Shown: positions 9,498-22,850, numbered from the stretch's first letter. The stretch is 64,000 bases of DNA from Rhodoplanes serenus (GCA_009720755.1 WNKV01000016.1:1-64000), one strand, 5' to 3'. Notes: a model not told the origin generated them from the sequence alone. Numbers and translations: made by a program.

Positions 9498-10159
9498 GGC
9501 GCCGGCTCCGCGATGCGGTAGCCGAAGCCGCGGCGGGTCTCGATCACGTCGGCGCCGAGCTTGCGGCGCAGCCGCATCACCAGCGCCTCGAGCGCGTTGG
9601 CGTCGCGGGCGTCGTCGGTGCCGTAGAGCTGGTCGATCAGCTCGTGGGCCGGCACCACCCGGCCCTTGTGGAGCGCCAGATAGGCGACCAGGCGATATTC
9701 GAGCGGCGACAGCGACACCGGCACGCCGCGGAGCGACACCCGCATGTCGCGCGGATCGACGGTCAGCGGCCCGGCCTCGATGACGGCGGTGCCGATGCCG
9801 GCCGAGCGGCGGATCAGGGCGCGGGCGCGCGCCACCAGCTCCTCCATGCGGAACGGCTTCGGCAGATAGTCGTCGGCGCCGGCGTCGATGCCCTCGACCC
9901 GCTCGGCCCAGGTGCCGCGGGCGGTCAGCACCAGCACCGGCATCTGCCGGCCGTTGTGGCGCCACCGTTTGAGCACTGCGAGCCCGTCGAGATGCGGCAG
10001 GCCCAGATCGAGCACCACCAGGGCGTAGTCCTCGGTGTCGCCCTTGAACCACGCCTCCTCGCCGTCGCCCACCACCTCGACGACGCAGCCCGCCGCCGAG
10101 AGTGCCGCGGCGACGTCGCGGGCGATCCGCGGCTCGTCCTCGACCACCAGCACCCGCAT
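9494..10159 (-). CDS. OmpR-family response regulator
   Basis: 221 aa. The receiver domain has acidic residues EDEP at the N-terminus, the phospho-acceptor Asp in VLDLGLPHLDG, and the conserved Lys in LPKPF. The C-terminal winged helix ends in VMRLRRKLGADVIETRRGFGYRI. Its ATG overlaps the PepSY stop (ATGA), and its stop overlaps the kinase GTG, so the three genes form one translationally coupled unit. Likely targets are its own operon and the adjacent cytochrome and oxidase genes; this is inference from position. Confidence 0.92.
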   Translation of the reverse strand: MRVLVVEDEPRIARDVAAALSAAGCVVEVVGDGEEAWFKGDTEDYALVVLDLGLPHLDGLAVLKRWRHNGRQMPVLVLTARGTWAERVEGIDAGADDYLPKPFRMEELVARARALIRRSAGIGTAVIEAGPLTVDPRDMRVSLRGVPVSLSPLEYRLVAYLALHKGRVVPAHELIDQLYGTDDARDANALEALVMRLRRKLGADVIETRRGFGYRIAEPAP

Positions 10160-10560
10160 CAGTCGTCGTCCTCGATGCGCTTCCCGGTCATCGCGTCGAC
10201 GGTCGTCTCGACCAGCCGTCCGTCCGGGCGCAGCACCTTGACTTCATAGACGACACGACCGGCGCAATGCTCCAGCTCGACGTCGATAGCATGGCCGCCC
10301 AGCTCCTTCTCCACCGCCGGGAGGATTTCGGTCAGGGGCTTGGCGCGGCCTTCGGCGAGCGCCCGCAGGGCGCAGTCGTGATCGTCCCGCCGTCGCCGGC
10401 GCCGGCCTTCGCCGCGCCCGCCGCCACCTCCGCCGGCCCAGGGCGGCGGTCCTCCGCCTCCCCATGGCCGTCCCTCGCCCCTTTGGGCGAGCGCCGGGTA
10501 GGCGCCGGCGATGATGGCCAGGCCCCCGAGGAGGAGAGAGCGGCGGCTAGGGATTCTCAT
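10159..10560 (-). CDS. PepSY-domain periplasmic protein
   Basis: 133 aa: a signal peptide (RRSLLLGGLAIIAGAYPALAQ), a Gly/Trp/Arg-rich linker, then one PepSY domain (ALAEGRAKPLTEILPAVEKE through DAMTGKRIEDDD). Small PepSY proteins are often the first gene of PhoPQ/QseBC-like operons and are thought to modulate the kinase or to be its envelope output. The same arrangement is seen here, with a 4-nt overlap into the regulator. It is divergent from the PsiF-like gene across about 127 nt that must hold both promoters. Confidence 0.8.
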   Translation of the reverse strand: MRIPSRRSLLLGGLAIIAGAYPALAQRGEGRPWGGGGPPPWAGGGGGGRGEGRRRRRRDDHDCALRALAEGRAKPLTEILPAVEKELGGHAIDVELEHCAGRVVYEVKVLRPDGRLVETTVDAMTGKRIEDDD

Positions 10561-10687
10561 GTGTCGCAGTTTCGTCCCTGCGCCCTGACGATGACCTGAC
10601 GGGCCGCGTCAGACCCACATCAGCCCTCCCATGCGACAATTCCAGGCGATCGGGGACGGTTTCCCCGACGAACCACAGGAGGGCGCG

Positions 10688-11074
10688 ATGATGATATCCG
10701 CTCGAACGCTCCTCGTCGCCGGCGCGCTGGTCGTGGCCGGCCTCGCGGTCACCCCGGCGCAGAGCCAGGGCTGGGGCGGGGGTTGGGGTGGCGGCCCCGG
10801 CTGGGGCGGCTGCGGATGGAGCCAGGGCTGCGGTGGGTGGGGTGGCGGCCCCGGCTATGGTCCCGGCTATGGCCGGGGTCCGGGCTGGCGCGGCCAGGGT
10901 GGCGGCCAGATGGGCGGTCCCTGCGTGACCGGCCGCAACGCCCCGTGCTGGCGGGTGCAGAATCCCGAGCGGCATGCGGCCTGCTGGAAGGAGGCCGACG
11001 CCAAGGGGCTGCGGGCCGCCGCCCGGCGCAGCTTCATGACCTCGTGCATGACCGGCGCCGCCAAGGCGCCGTGA
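10688..11074 (+). CDS. Secreted Gly/Trp-rich protein with a PsiF-like C-terminal repeat
   Basis: 128 aa from the first of two adjacent ATGs at 10688, preceded by an AGGAGGGCG ribosome-binding site. A signal peptide ends near AQSQ. About 45 residues of Gly-Gly-Trp and Gly-Pro-Gly-Tyr repeats follow, then a Cys-rich part. The segment from ACWKEADAKGLRAAARRSF to the terminal SCMTG resembles the PsiF repeat (Cys, KGL, R-x-F-M-x-x-C). It is divergent from the PepSY/two-component operon and may be regulated by it. Function unknown; repeats of this sort can bind metals or surfaces. Confidence 0.6.
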   Translation: MMISARTLLVAGALVVAGLAVTPAQSQGWGGGWGGGPGWGGCGWSQGCGGWGGGPGYGPGYGRGPGWRGQGGGQMGGPCVTGRNAPCWRVQNPERHAACWKEADAKGLRAAARRSFMTSCMTGAAKAP

Positions 11075-11200
11075 CCCGACCGGCGCCGCCGAGGTCCTGA
11101 TCCGGGTGTCCTGATCCGAATGGCGGCGGAGCGTCGCGACCGCGCCGCGGCACTCCGCCCGGCGCGGGACTTGGAGTCCGCCGGCGGCGGGGAGGGCTCG

Positions 11201-11650
11201 TCAACGCACCCGGAAGGCGGCGTGGCAGCCGCTGCACCGGGCCGTGATCGCGGCTAGCCCCTTCACCAGCGCAGCCCAGCCCGCCGCATCCGGCGGCTCC
11301 GTGACGGCCGCCGTGGTGCGGGCGAAGTCGTCGGCGGCCCGGTGGAACTCGAACCCCATGCCGCGGAACTCCGGCGGCATGTGCCGGCCGATGCCGAGCC
11401 CTTGGCCGATCGCCATCTCGTTGCGGGCGACCGTTCCGGCCTCCTTGATGCGGCCGGCGGCGACGAGCTGGAGGACACCGTCGAGCGACGTCATGTGGGT
11501 CCGCATATGCTCCAGGAACACGTCGCGGACGTCCGCCGGCAGATCGATCCGCACCCGCGGGTCCTCGGCCGCCCCGGCGGCCGCCGCCGTGCCGATGCAG
11601 CCCGCCACGACGATCGCCGCGGCCACCAGATATCTCCGAATCCGTCTCAT
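11201..11650 (-). CDS. Cytochrome c'-like protein
   Basis: 149 aa with a signal peptide and a four-helix-bundle-like body. A single haem motif, CSGCH, lies seven residues from the C-terminus, the placement typical of cytochrome c'. This family binds NO or CO at a five-coordinate haem and protects against nitrosative stress. The body is divergent from typical members, so the assignment rests on the motif position, the length and the helical character. It is monocistronic and divergent from the GGDEF/EAL gene. Confidence 0.7.
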   Translation of the reverse strand: MRRIRRYLVAAAIVVAGCIGTAAAAGAAEDPRVRIDLPADVRDVFLEHMRTHMTSLDGVLQLVAAGRIKEAGTVARNEMAIGQGLGIGRHMPPEFRGMGFEFHRAADDFARTTAAVTEPPDAAGWAALVKGLAAITARCSGCHAAFRVR

Positions 11651-11956
11651 TATGTCCCCTCGCGCTGCCGGTGCCGCCCGCCGGCGCGGGACAGCCGAAC
11701 CAAGGGTGTGCGCCTCGGCGCCTGACCGGGCGCTGACGGCCGCCAGCGGGAAGGAAGGGGAACCCTAACAATTTACCATCAAAACCATGCATGGGCGTTA
11801 GGAGTGATTGATTACATCCCTTTAAGTGAAGCCGGGCTAGATCTCGCCTTGGGCTAGCCCTCGGGGGCGGACCGCCGTCATCCGACGGTGCTGGCCTCGT
11901 GAGCCATCGGGTTCCGCCGACGGCCCCTCGTGGGGCCGCCAACTGGAGGTCCGCGC
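11651..11956. other. Divergent intergenic region between cytochrome c'-like and GGDEF-EAL genes
   Basis: 306 nt without a gene. An unusually A/T-rich core at about 11764-11826 stands out in this GC-rich sequence and probably holds the promoters for both flanking genes. A short GGGCTAG element occurs twice, at about 11832 and 11849. No confident -35/-10 pair or terminator was identified. Confidence 0.4.
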
Positions 11957-14575
11957 ATGCGTGCCGCCATGCTGCCGCCGGACGAGCCGCGACGCCTCGC
12001 CGCCCTGCGCGATTGCGGCGTCCTCGACAGCGCGCCGGAGGAGTGCTTCGACCGGGCCACCCGGCTGCTCGCCACCCTGACCGGAATGCCGACCGCGACG
12101 ATCGGCTTCGTCGATGCGCACCGGGAATGGTTCAAGTCCCGGGTCGGAACCGAGTCGACCGCGATCGCCCGCCGGCTGTCGTTCGGCGCCCACGCCATCC
12201 TGGCCGACGCCCCGCTGGTGGTGCACGACACCCGCGCCGACCCGCGCTTTCACACCAACCCGCTGGTCACCGCGACGCCGGGCGTGCGGTTCTATGCCGG
12301 CGCCCCGCTCCGCACGCCCGAGGGCCTGGCGGTCGGTGTCCTCTGTGCGGTGGACCACCGCCCGCGCTCCTTCGACGCCTTCGAGATCGGGGTCCTCGCC
12401 GACCTCGCGGCCCTGGTGTCGGCCGAGATCGCGGCCCGCCTCGCGGCGCGGCGGCTCGCTCGCGAATGCGACCGCCGGGCCGACCTGGAGGCCGAGCGGG
12501 CGGCGGCCGAGCAGCGGCTCGGCGACATGCTGGAGACCGCGACCGACTGGCTGTGGGAGACCGATTCCGACCACCGCTTCACCTACGTGTCGGGGGCGGC
12601 GCCGCCGAGCTTCGCCGACGTGATCTTCCTCGGTCGCCGCCGCGAGGAGTTCGCGGCCACCGCCGACGCGCCCGACTGGGAGGCGCACCATGCGGATCTC
12701 GCCGCCCGCCGGCCGTTCCGGGATTTCCGCTATGCGGTGCCGCGGGCCGGCGGCGGCGTGCGCCACATCGAGACCAGCGGCAAGCCGGTGTTCGAGGCCG
12801 GCCACTTTCGCGGCTATCGCGGCACCGGGCGCGACGTCACCGCGGCGGTGGAGGCGCAAGCGGCCCTGCGCGAGATGAGCGCCAAGCTGCAAGCGCTCCA
12901 GACCTCCGGGGTGATCGGCGTGATCGCCTGCCGCGGCGACCGCATCGTCGATGCCAATGCCGAATTCCTGCGCCTGGTCGACCGCGACCGCGCCGATCTC
13001 GACGCCGGGCGGCTGACCTGGTCGGGGCTGACCGCGTCGCCGGCGCGCGAGCCGCATCAGGGTGACGGCGTCGATCCGCCGCTCGACCACCCGAAGCCGT
13101 TCCATCGCAACTGCCTGCGCCGCGACGGCACGGTGGCGCCGGTGTCGGTGTCGTCCTTCGTGATCGATCCCGCGACCCGCCACTGGATGGCGCTGGTGCA
13201 GGATGTCAGCGAGCAGAAGGCGCGCGAGGCCCAGATCCGCGAGCTCGCCTACCGCGACACGCTGACCGGCCTGTTGAACCGCCGCTCCTTCAACGAGCAT
13301 CTCGGTCGCAGCCTGCGCAAGACCTCGCGCGGACGCGCCGCCCGCGGCGCGCTGCTGCTGCTCGATCTCGACCACTTCAAGGACGTCAACGACGCCATCG
13401 GTCACGACGCCGGCGACGCGCTCCTGCGGCAGATCGGCCGCCGGCTCCGCCAGGGCGCCCGCGACGGCGACGTGGTGGCGCGTCTCGGCGGCGACGAGTT
13501 CGCGGTCATCCTCAAGGATATCGACGATGCGGCCGGGATCGCGGCGTGCGCCCACCGGCTGCTGGAGACGCTCACCGAGCCGCTCATGCACGAGGGCCAG
13601 GTGATCCATCCCGGCGTCAGCATCGGGGTGGCGCGCTTCCCGCGCGACGGCAGCGATCCCGCCCAGCTCATCAAGAACGCCGATCTCGCCCTCTACCGCT
13701 CCAAGGAGACGGGGCGCCGGTCGGTCTCCTTCTTCGACGCCGGCATGATGGACGACGCGGTCGGCCGGCTGCGGCTCGTCAACGAGGTGCGCCTGGCGAT
13801 GACGGAGCGACAGTTCCGGCTCGCCTTCCAGCCGATCATCGCGCTCGCGGACGGCGCGCTGATCGGCTTCGAGGCGCTGCTGCGCTGGGCGCATCCGCAG
13901 CGCGGCCTGGTGGCGCCCGGCGAGTTCCTCGACGCCATCGAGGCCGCCGGGCTCAAGGGCTGGCTCGCCCGCTTCACCCTGGACACCGCGGCCCGCCAGA
14001 TTCGCGCCTGGCTCGACCAGGGGCTGGAGCCCGGGATTCTCGGCGTCAACATGACGGCCGCCCAGATCAAGGCCGAGCGCTTCGCCGACGAGGTGGCGGC
14101 GGCGCTGGCTGCCACCGGGGTGGCGCCCGCACGGCTGCTCGTCGAGGTGACCGAGCGGGTGGTGATCGCCGACGATCCCGGCATCGCGGCCGCCCTCGAC
14201 CGCCTGCACGCGGCCGGCACCCGCATCGCCCTCGACGACTTCGGGACCGGCTATTCGTCGCTCGTCCACCTCAAGCGGTTCCCGGTCGACATCCTCAAGA
14301 TCGACCGTTCCTTCGTGAGCGACCTGGAGGGCGAGTCCGAGAACACCACCATCGCCCGCGCCATCGTCAATCTCGCCCACAGCCTGGGGATGCGGGTGGT
14401 GGCCGAAGGAATCGAGAGCGAGGCGCAGTTCGCCCGCTTGCAGGCGCTGGGCTGCGACTTCGGCCAGGGTTACCTGATCGGCGCCCCGGTCTCGGCCGAT
14501 GCGGCGACGCGCTGGCTGGCCGGTGGCGCCTCGCACACCGGGCTGGCCGCGGGCGACGCCGCGCCGGGCGGCTAG
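11957..14575 (+). CDS. GAF-PAS-GGDEF-EAL cyclic-di-GMP turnover protein
   Basis: 872 aa from the ATG at 11957, eight bases after a GGAGG at 11945-11949. Order: GAF domain (about 15-165), two PAS-type segments (about 190-310 and 315-430), GGDEF (about 440-600) and EAL (about 615-860). The cyclase site RLGGDEF is intact, and the inhibitory RxxD (RDGD) lies five residues before it. The phosphodiesterase signature (FEALLRW, DDFGTGYSSL, KIDRSFV) is also intact, so both activities are possible. There is no membrane segment, so a cytoplasmic ligand or redox input through GAF/PAS is likely. It is followed by a dispersed repeat, not an obvious terminator. Confidence 0.93.
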   Translation: MRAAMLPPDEPRRLAALRDCGVLDSAPEECFDRATRLLATLTGMPTATIGFVDAHREWFKSRVGTESTAIARRLSFGAHAILADAPLVVHDTRADPRFHTNPLVTATPGVRFYAGAPLRTPEGLAVGVLCAVDHRPRSFDAFEIGVLADLAALVSAEIAARLAARRLARECDRRADLEAERAAAEQRLGDMLETATDWLWETDSDHRFTYVSGAAPPSFADVIFLGRRREEFAATADAPDWEAHHADLAARRPFRDFRYAVPRAGGGVRHIETSGKPVFEAGHFRGYRGTGRDVTAAVEAQAALREMSAKLQALQTSGVIGVIACRGDRIVDANAEFLRLVDRDRADLDAGRLTWSGLTASPAREPHQGDGVDPPLDHPKPFHRNCLRRDGTVAPVSVSSFVIDPATRHWMALVQDVSEQKAREAQIRELAYRDTLTGLLNRRSFNEHLGRSLRKTSRGRAARGALLLLDLDHFKDVNDAIGHDAGDALLRQIGRRLRQGARDGDVVARLGGDEFAVILKDIDDAAGIAACAHRLLETLTEPLMHEGQVIHPGVSIGVARFPRDGSDPAQLIKNADLALYRSKETGRRSVSFFDAGMMDDAVGRLRLVNEVRLAMTERQFRLAFQPIIALADGALIGFEALLRWAHPQRGLVAPGEFLDAIEAAGLKGWLARFTLDTAARQIRAWLDQGLEPGILGVNMTAAQIKAERFADEVAAALAATGVAPARLLVEVTERVVIADDPGIAAALDRLHAAGTRIALDDFGTGYSSLVHLKRFPVDILKIDRSFVSDLEGESENTTIARAIVNLAHSLGMRVVAEGIESEAQFARLQALGCDFGQGYLIGAPVSADAATRWLAGGASHTGLAAGDAAPGG

Positions 14576-14675
14576 AGCGGTATCCGATCCAACTGGATCG
14601 GCCCCGCTCTGGAAGTCCTTACTTGATCGCATTTTCGACGGCGAACCGGATCCCACTTCGCCGGACAATGCTCTA
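14576..14675 (+). repeat. Dispersed intergenic repeat, copy A
   Basis: About 100 nt made of two palindromic parts: CCGATCC-aact-GGATCGG at the left, and a GGCGAACCGG/CACTTCGCCGG hairpin at the right, joined by a conserved AGTCCTT-a-CTTGATCGCATTTT stretch. Closely related copies lie at 22670-22850 (inverted) and 39496-39590. All three are directly downstream of, or between, transcription units, like REP/MITE-type elements. Confidence 0.75.
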
Positions 14676-14759
14676 GACGCCCGGTCGAAACGATGTGGCG
14701 GTATCGGGGAACGGGCCTCGCCGCCGTGCGTTGTCTCGCAGCCGACCAGGAGAACCGCC

Positions 14760-15362
14760 ATGCAGGCCATGCCCGAGACCGTCCCCTCCACGCTGCCGCC
14801 GACCTTGCAGTTTCTCGCCCGCCGCTGGTGGTTGGTGCTGCTGCGCGGCGTCGTCGCCATCCTGTTCGGATTCCTGGCCGCGCTGTGGCCCGGCCTGACC
14901 ATCCTGACGCTGGTGGTGCTCTACGGCGCCTTCGCGTTCACCGACGGTATCCTCGCCCTCGCGGCGGCGATCGCCGGACGGGGGCCGTCCTCGGCGCGCT
15001 GGTGGCTGGTGCTGTCCGGCCTGCTGGGGATCGCGGTCGGCGTCGTCGCGGTGATCTCGCCGGGCGCGGTCGCCTTCGCGCTGCTGATCCTGATCGCCGC
15101 CACCGCCATCGCGCTCGGCGCCATGCAGATCGTCGCGGCGATCCAGATGCGCAAGGAGATCGCCCACGAGTGGCTGCTGATCGTCGCCGGCGTGGTGTCG
15201 ATCCTGTTCGGCATCGTGCTCCTGGCGCAGCCGGGGGCGGGCGCCATCGCCATCGCCTGGATGGTCGCCGCCTATGCGGTCGCCTCCGGCGTCGTCTACA
15301 TCGCGTGGTCGCTCCGCCTGCGGAAATGGCACAACACCACGACGGGCGCTCCGGCGCCCTGA
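14760..15362 (+). CDS. HdeD family acid-resistance/membrane protein
   Basis: 200 aa from the ATG at 14760. Six hydrophobic helices occur as three repeated pairs, each with the ILFG-LL-x-P-x-x motif (VAILFGFLAALWPG, LGIAVGVVAVISPG, VSILFGIVLLAQPG) typical of the HdeD/DUF308 family. It is an inner-membrane protein. The family is linked to acid and envelope stress, but the mechanism is unknown. It is monocistronic. Confidence 0.88.
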   Translation: MQAMPETVPSTLPPTLQFLARRWWLVLLRGVVAILFGFLAALWPGLTILTLVVLYGAFAFTDGILALAAAIAGRGPSSARWWLVLSGLLGIAVGVVAVISPGAVAFALLILIAATAIALGAMQIVAAIQMRKEIAHEWLLIVAGVVSILFGIVLLAQPGAGAIAIAWMVAAYAVASGVVYIAWSLRLRKWHNTTTGAPAP

Positions 15363-15369
15363 GCGGCGC

Positions 15370-16344
15370 TCACGGCGAGCCGGCGGCGCGCACCATCAGG
15401 AGCTGCGCCGCCACCGAGGCGGCGATCACGGCGGGCGCCTTGCCGGCGATCCCGGGCAGGCCGATCGGGCAGACCAGGCGGTCGATCGCCGGCTGGTCGA
15501 GCCCGAGCGTGCGGGCGTGGCTCGCGAAGCGCGCCCGCTTGGTGGCCGAGCCGATCATCCCGACATAGGCGAAGCCGCCGCGGCCGAGCGCCCGTGCCGC
15601 GATGGCATAGTCGAGGGCGTGCAGATGGGTGGTCACCACGGCGAGGGCACCATCCGGGGCCGTGTCGATCTCGCTCTCCGGCGCGGTGCTGAGCACCGGG
15701 ATGGCGTTCGCCGGCAGGTGGCTCGGGAACTGGTCGGCGCGGCTGTCGATCCAGCGCACCGCGAAGGGCAGCGGCGCCAGCGCCAGCACCAGGGCGCGGC
15801 CGACATGGCCGGCCCCGAACAGCAGCACCGGCACGCGGTCGTCGCCGAACTTTTCGACGAACGGCGCGTCCGGCTGCATCCGCCCGGATGGCGCCTGCGC
15901 GGACGGTGCCCCCGCCACCGCCGCGTCCGGGTCGGCGACGACCTCGCGGCGCACGCGGCCGTCCTCGCCGAGCCGCGACAGGGTGGCGAACGGGCCGGCC
16001 CGCTCGGCCGCCGCCAGGGCGGCCACCGCGTCGGCGTCGCTCGCGTCGAACACCTCGGTCAGCGTGGTGACGACACCGCCGCAGCACTGGGCGAGATCCG
16101 GCCCGAGCGTCCAGGTGCGCAGCAGCGCCTGCCGCTCGCCGCGGGCGAGCGCCGCACCGGCCGCCGCCAGCACCTCGTATTCGAGCCGCCCCCCTCCGAT
16201 GGTGCCGAAGAAGCCGCCATCCGGCCGGGCGACGAGCCGCGCCCCGCTCTCGCGCGGCGCCGAGCCGGCGACCCGCACCACGCTCACCAGGGCGGCCCGG
16301 CCGTGCTGCGCGATGGTCTCGCCGATGCGCGCCCAGACTGCCAT
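15370..16344 (-). CDS. xdhC: XdhC-type molybdenum cofactor insertion/maturation protein
   Basis: 324 aa from the ATG at 16344; an upstream extension of the frame is the shadow of xdhB. The N-terminal XdhC/CoxI domain contains GTIGGGRLEYEV and the conserved Cys pair in DLAQCCGG. The C-terminal Rossmann-like domain has LLFGAGHVGRALV and VGMIGSATKRARF. XdhC binds Mo cofactor, promotes its sulfuration and inserts it into xanthine dehydrogenase. It is last in xdhA-xdhB-xdhC, 49 nt after the xdhB stop. Confidence 0.9.
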   Translation of the reverse strand: MAVWARIGETIAQHGRAALVSVVRVAGSAPRESGARLVARPDGGFFGTIGGGRLEYEVLAAAGAALARGERQALLRTWTLGPDLAQCCGGVVTTLTEVFDASDADAVAALAAAERAGPFATLSRLGEDGRVRREVVADPDAAVAGAPSAQAPSGRMQPDAPFVEKFGDDRVPVLLFGAGHVGRALVLALAPLPFAVRWIDSRADQFPSHLPANAIPVLSTAPESEIDTAPDGALAVVTTHLHALDYAIAARALGRGGFAYVGMIGSATKRARFASHARTLGLDQPAIDRLVCPIGLPGIAGKAPAVIAASVAAQLLMVRAAGSP

Positions 16345-16393
16345 GGCTCGTCGCCTCGCTTGCGTCCCGCGGCCGCGGCGCCCGGCGCGGCGA

Positions 16394-18725
16394 TCAGGCC
16401 GGGCGCGGCAGCGCCGCCGCCAGCGCCGCGACCGGATCGAACGGCCCGACCGCCCGCACGATCGCCTCCGGGGTGGCCGGCGCGTCGAGCCGCAGGCCGC
16501 CGCCCGGGCTCGCCGCCTCGACCGCGTCGGCGATGGCGCAGAACACCGAGATGGCCAGCATGAAGGGCGGCTCGCCCACCGCCTTCGAGCGGTAGATGGT
16601 CTCCTCGCGGTTCTCGCCGTCGAACAGCGCGACGCGGAAGTCGGCCGGCACGTCGGAGGCGACGGGGATCTTGTAGGTGGACGGTGCGTGGGTGAGCAGT
16701 CGCCCCTCGGCATCGAACACCAGCTCCTCGGTGGTGAGCCAGCCCATGCCCTGGACGAAGCCGCCCTCGATCTGGCCGATGTCGATCGCCGGATTGAGCG
16801 AGCGGCCGACGTCGTGGAGGATGTCGACGCGCAGCACCTTGGTCTCGCCGGTGGTGACGTCGATCACCACCTCGCTCACCGCGGCGCCCCAGGCGTAGTA
16901 GAAGAACGGCCGCCCGGTGGCCTTGGCGCGGTCCCAGTGCAGCGTCGGCGTCTTGTAGAAGCCGGTCGACGACAGCGACACCCGCGCCGCATGGGCGAGC
17001 CGGGCCAGCTCGCCGAACGGGACGCGCTGGTTGCCGATCAGCACGTGGTCGTCCTGGAACACCACCTGGTCGGCCGGCACCGACCAGGTCTCGGCCGCGA
17101 ACGCCGCCATCCGCCCCTTGATGACGCGGGCCGCCGCCTGCACCGCCATGCCGTTGAGATCGGTGCCGGAGGAGGCCGCGGTCGGCGAGGTGTTGGGCAC
17201 CTTGTCGGTCGTCGTCGGCGTGATGCGGACGCGATCGAGGCCGATGCCGAACTCCTCGGCTGCGATCTGCGCCACCTTCTGGAACAGGCCCTGCCCCATC
17301 TCGGTGCCGCCGTGGTTCAGATGCACCGAGCCGTCCTGATAGACATGCACCAGCGCGCCCGCCTGGTTGAGCGAGGTGAGCGTGAACGAGATGCCGAACT
17401 TCAGCGGTGTCAGCGCCAGGCCGCGTTTGAGGATCGGCGAGGCGGCGTTGAAGGCGGCGATGGCGGCGCGCCGCGCCCGATAGTCCGACGTTCGCTCCAG
17501 CTCCTCGACCAGCGCGAGGCCGATGTCGGCATCCGTGACGGTCTGGCCGTAAGGCGTGCGGTCGCGTCCGGTGGCGTAGAAGTTCGCCTTGCGCACGTCG
17601 AGCGGATCGCGGCCGAGCGACCAGGCGACCGCGTCGATCACCCGCTCGGCCGCCAGCATGCCCTGCGGGCCGCCGAAGCCGCGGAAGGCGGTGTTGGACA
17701 CCGTGTTGGTCTTCACCCGGCGGCTGTCGATGCGGAAGGCCGGCAGAAAATAGGTGTTGTCGGCGTGGAACATCGAGCGATCGACGACGCCCTGGCTGCA
17801 ATCCGCCGAGATGCCGCAGCGCGCCGCCAGCAGCATGTCGAGGCCGGCGATGCGGCCGTCCGCATCGAAGCCCACCGACCAGTCGACGCGGAAGTCGTGG
17901 CGCTTGCCGGTCATCGCCATATCGGCATCGCGGTCGAGCCGCAGCTTGCACGGCCGGCCGGTGACGCGCGCCGCCACCGCCGCGATGGCGGCCCACGGAT
18001 TGGCCTGGGTCTCCTTGCCGCCGAAGCCGCCGCCCATGCGGCGCACCTCGCAGGTGACGAACGCATCGGGCACGCCGAGAGCGCGCGCCACGATGTGCTG
18101 CACCTCGCTCGGATGCTGGGTCGACGAGTGCACCAGCATGGCGCCGTCCTCGCCCGGCACCGCCAGCGCGATCTGACCTTCGAGATAGAAGTGCTCCTGG
18201 CCGCCGATGCGCAGGGTGCCGGACGTCTGCCGCGGCGCCGCCGTGATCACGGCGGCGACGTCGCCGCCCACGAACGCATAGTCGGGCAGCACCCGCTCGC
18301 CGGTCGCGAGGCCGTCGTCGACGGTGACGGCGGGTGGCTCGGCGGCAATCTCGATGGCGGCGAGCAGCACGGCGCGGCGCGCCGCATCGCGGGTCGTCGC
18401 CGCCACCGCGAACAGCGGCTGGCCGTGGAACGCGACGGTGCCCTCGGCCAGGATCGGCTCGTCGTCCATGTGGGCGGCGACACCGTTGCGGCCCGGGATG
18501 TCGGCCGCGGCGATCACGGCGACGACGCCGGGGGCGGCGCGCACGCGGTCGAGATCGAGCCGGGTGACGGTGCCGCGCGCCTTGGGGGCGCCGCCGACCG
18601 CGAGGTGCAGCGTGCCCTGCGGCTCCGGCAGGTCGTCGATATAGGGGGCCGCGCCCTGCACCTGCTTGACCGCGCTGTCGTGCGGCAACGGCTTGCGGAC
18701 GTGGCGCAGCAGAACCTCGGGCGTC

Positions 18726-18739
<14 letters not shown>
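16394..18739 (-). CDS. xdhB: Xanthine dehydrogenase, molybdopterin-binding subunit
   Basis: 781 aa from the GTG at 18739, seven or so bases after an AGGAG on the minus strand; another GTG at 18745 is too close to that site. It overlaps the xdhA stop by about 14 nt. It contains the molybdopterin motif GGFGGKE, substrate-site segments and the catalytic Glu in AVGEPPFM. It oxidises hypoxanthine and xanthine to urate, together with XdhA, in the cytoplasm. Confidence 0.93.
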
Positions 18740-20207
<1,468 letters not shown>

Positions 20208-20702
20208 GGCACCTCCGGAGGGATGACGAAATCATACGCAATCAGGATTGCCCCGGGTAGGGACAAAGTCGCGCGGGTCGCCAATACCGTTGCTGCGAAG
20301 CAATCGTCGAGACGAGCGCCCGACCGGCGACGAGCGCCGAGCCTGTCGCGCGCCGGGGAGCCTGCCGGCCGGCTGGCGCGGTTGCCGCAGGCGGGACAGT
20401 TGCCAAGCCGGCGCGATTGCGGGAGGCTTCGGTTCGAGACGGCCGCCCGGCGGCCGGGCGGCGGGCGCCATATCGGCGGCCGGGTCCATTTTAGCCCGCG
20501 GCTGGTGGCTGGCGGGTTGCACCGCCGTCGCCCCAGGGGTCGCGGCAGCGCGTTCCGACGAGACGGCGGACCGCGACCAAAGTGTGAGACTCGCCGTCTT
20601 GTGGTGGCGGGCCGGCAGAGCCTATTGAAAGACGAGGAAACGGTCGGCGCGGCCGGAGCGAAGCTCCGTGAACGAATGTCCGCCGCGAGGAGGGAGCAGC
20701 AG
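20208..20702. other. Divergent intergenic region between xdhA and acs
   Basis: 495 nt without a convincing gene; the frames that are open here have no RBS or recognisable product. A strong GC hairpin (CCGCCCGGCGG/CCGGGCGGCGG region, about 20440-20465) lies in the middle. Promoters for the xdh operon and acs must be inside, but no consensus pair was clear. Confidence 0.35.
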
Positions 20703-22655
<1,953 letters not shown>

Positions 22656-22669
22656 CGCCATTGTGCGGC

Positions 22670-22850
22670 GGAGCGGAGCACGATCCCGCCGGATCGGGTT
22701 CCGCTCCTGAGCATTGTCCGGCGAAGTGGACGCCGGTTCGGCGTCGACAATGCGATCACGCAAGGATGTCAGGAGCGGAGCACGATCCCGCCGGGTCGGG
22801 TTCCGCTCCCGAGCATGCATTGTCCGGCGACGTGGATGCCGGTTCGGCGC
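22670..22850 (-). repeat. Dispersed intergenic repeat, copy B (tandem, partly duplicated)
   Basis: The same element as 14576-14675, in inverted orientation. One full unit (about 22708-22807) is flanked by a second copy of its CCGATCC/GGATCGG end (22670-22708) and of its CACTTCGCCGG/CGAACCGG end (22809-22850), so it looks like two units arrayed head-to-tail. It fills the space between acs and the convergent hydrolase gene, where it could act as a bidirectional transcript end. Confidence 0.75.

Noticed and set aside
20248..20628. Plus-strand small gene in the xdhA-acs gap
   Set aside because: No RBS, Arg-rich, no conserved motif; better read as intergenic.
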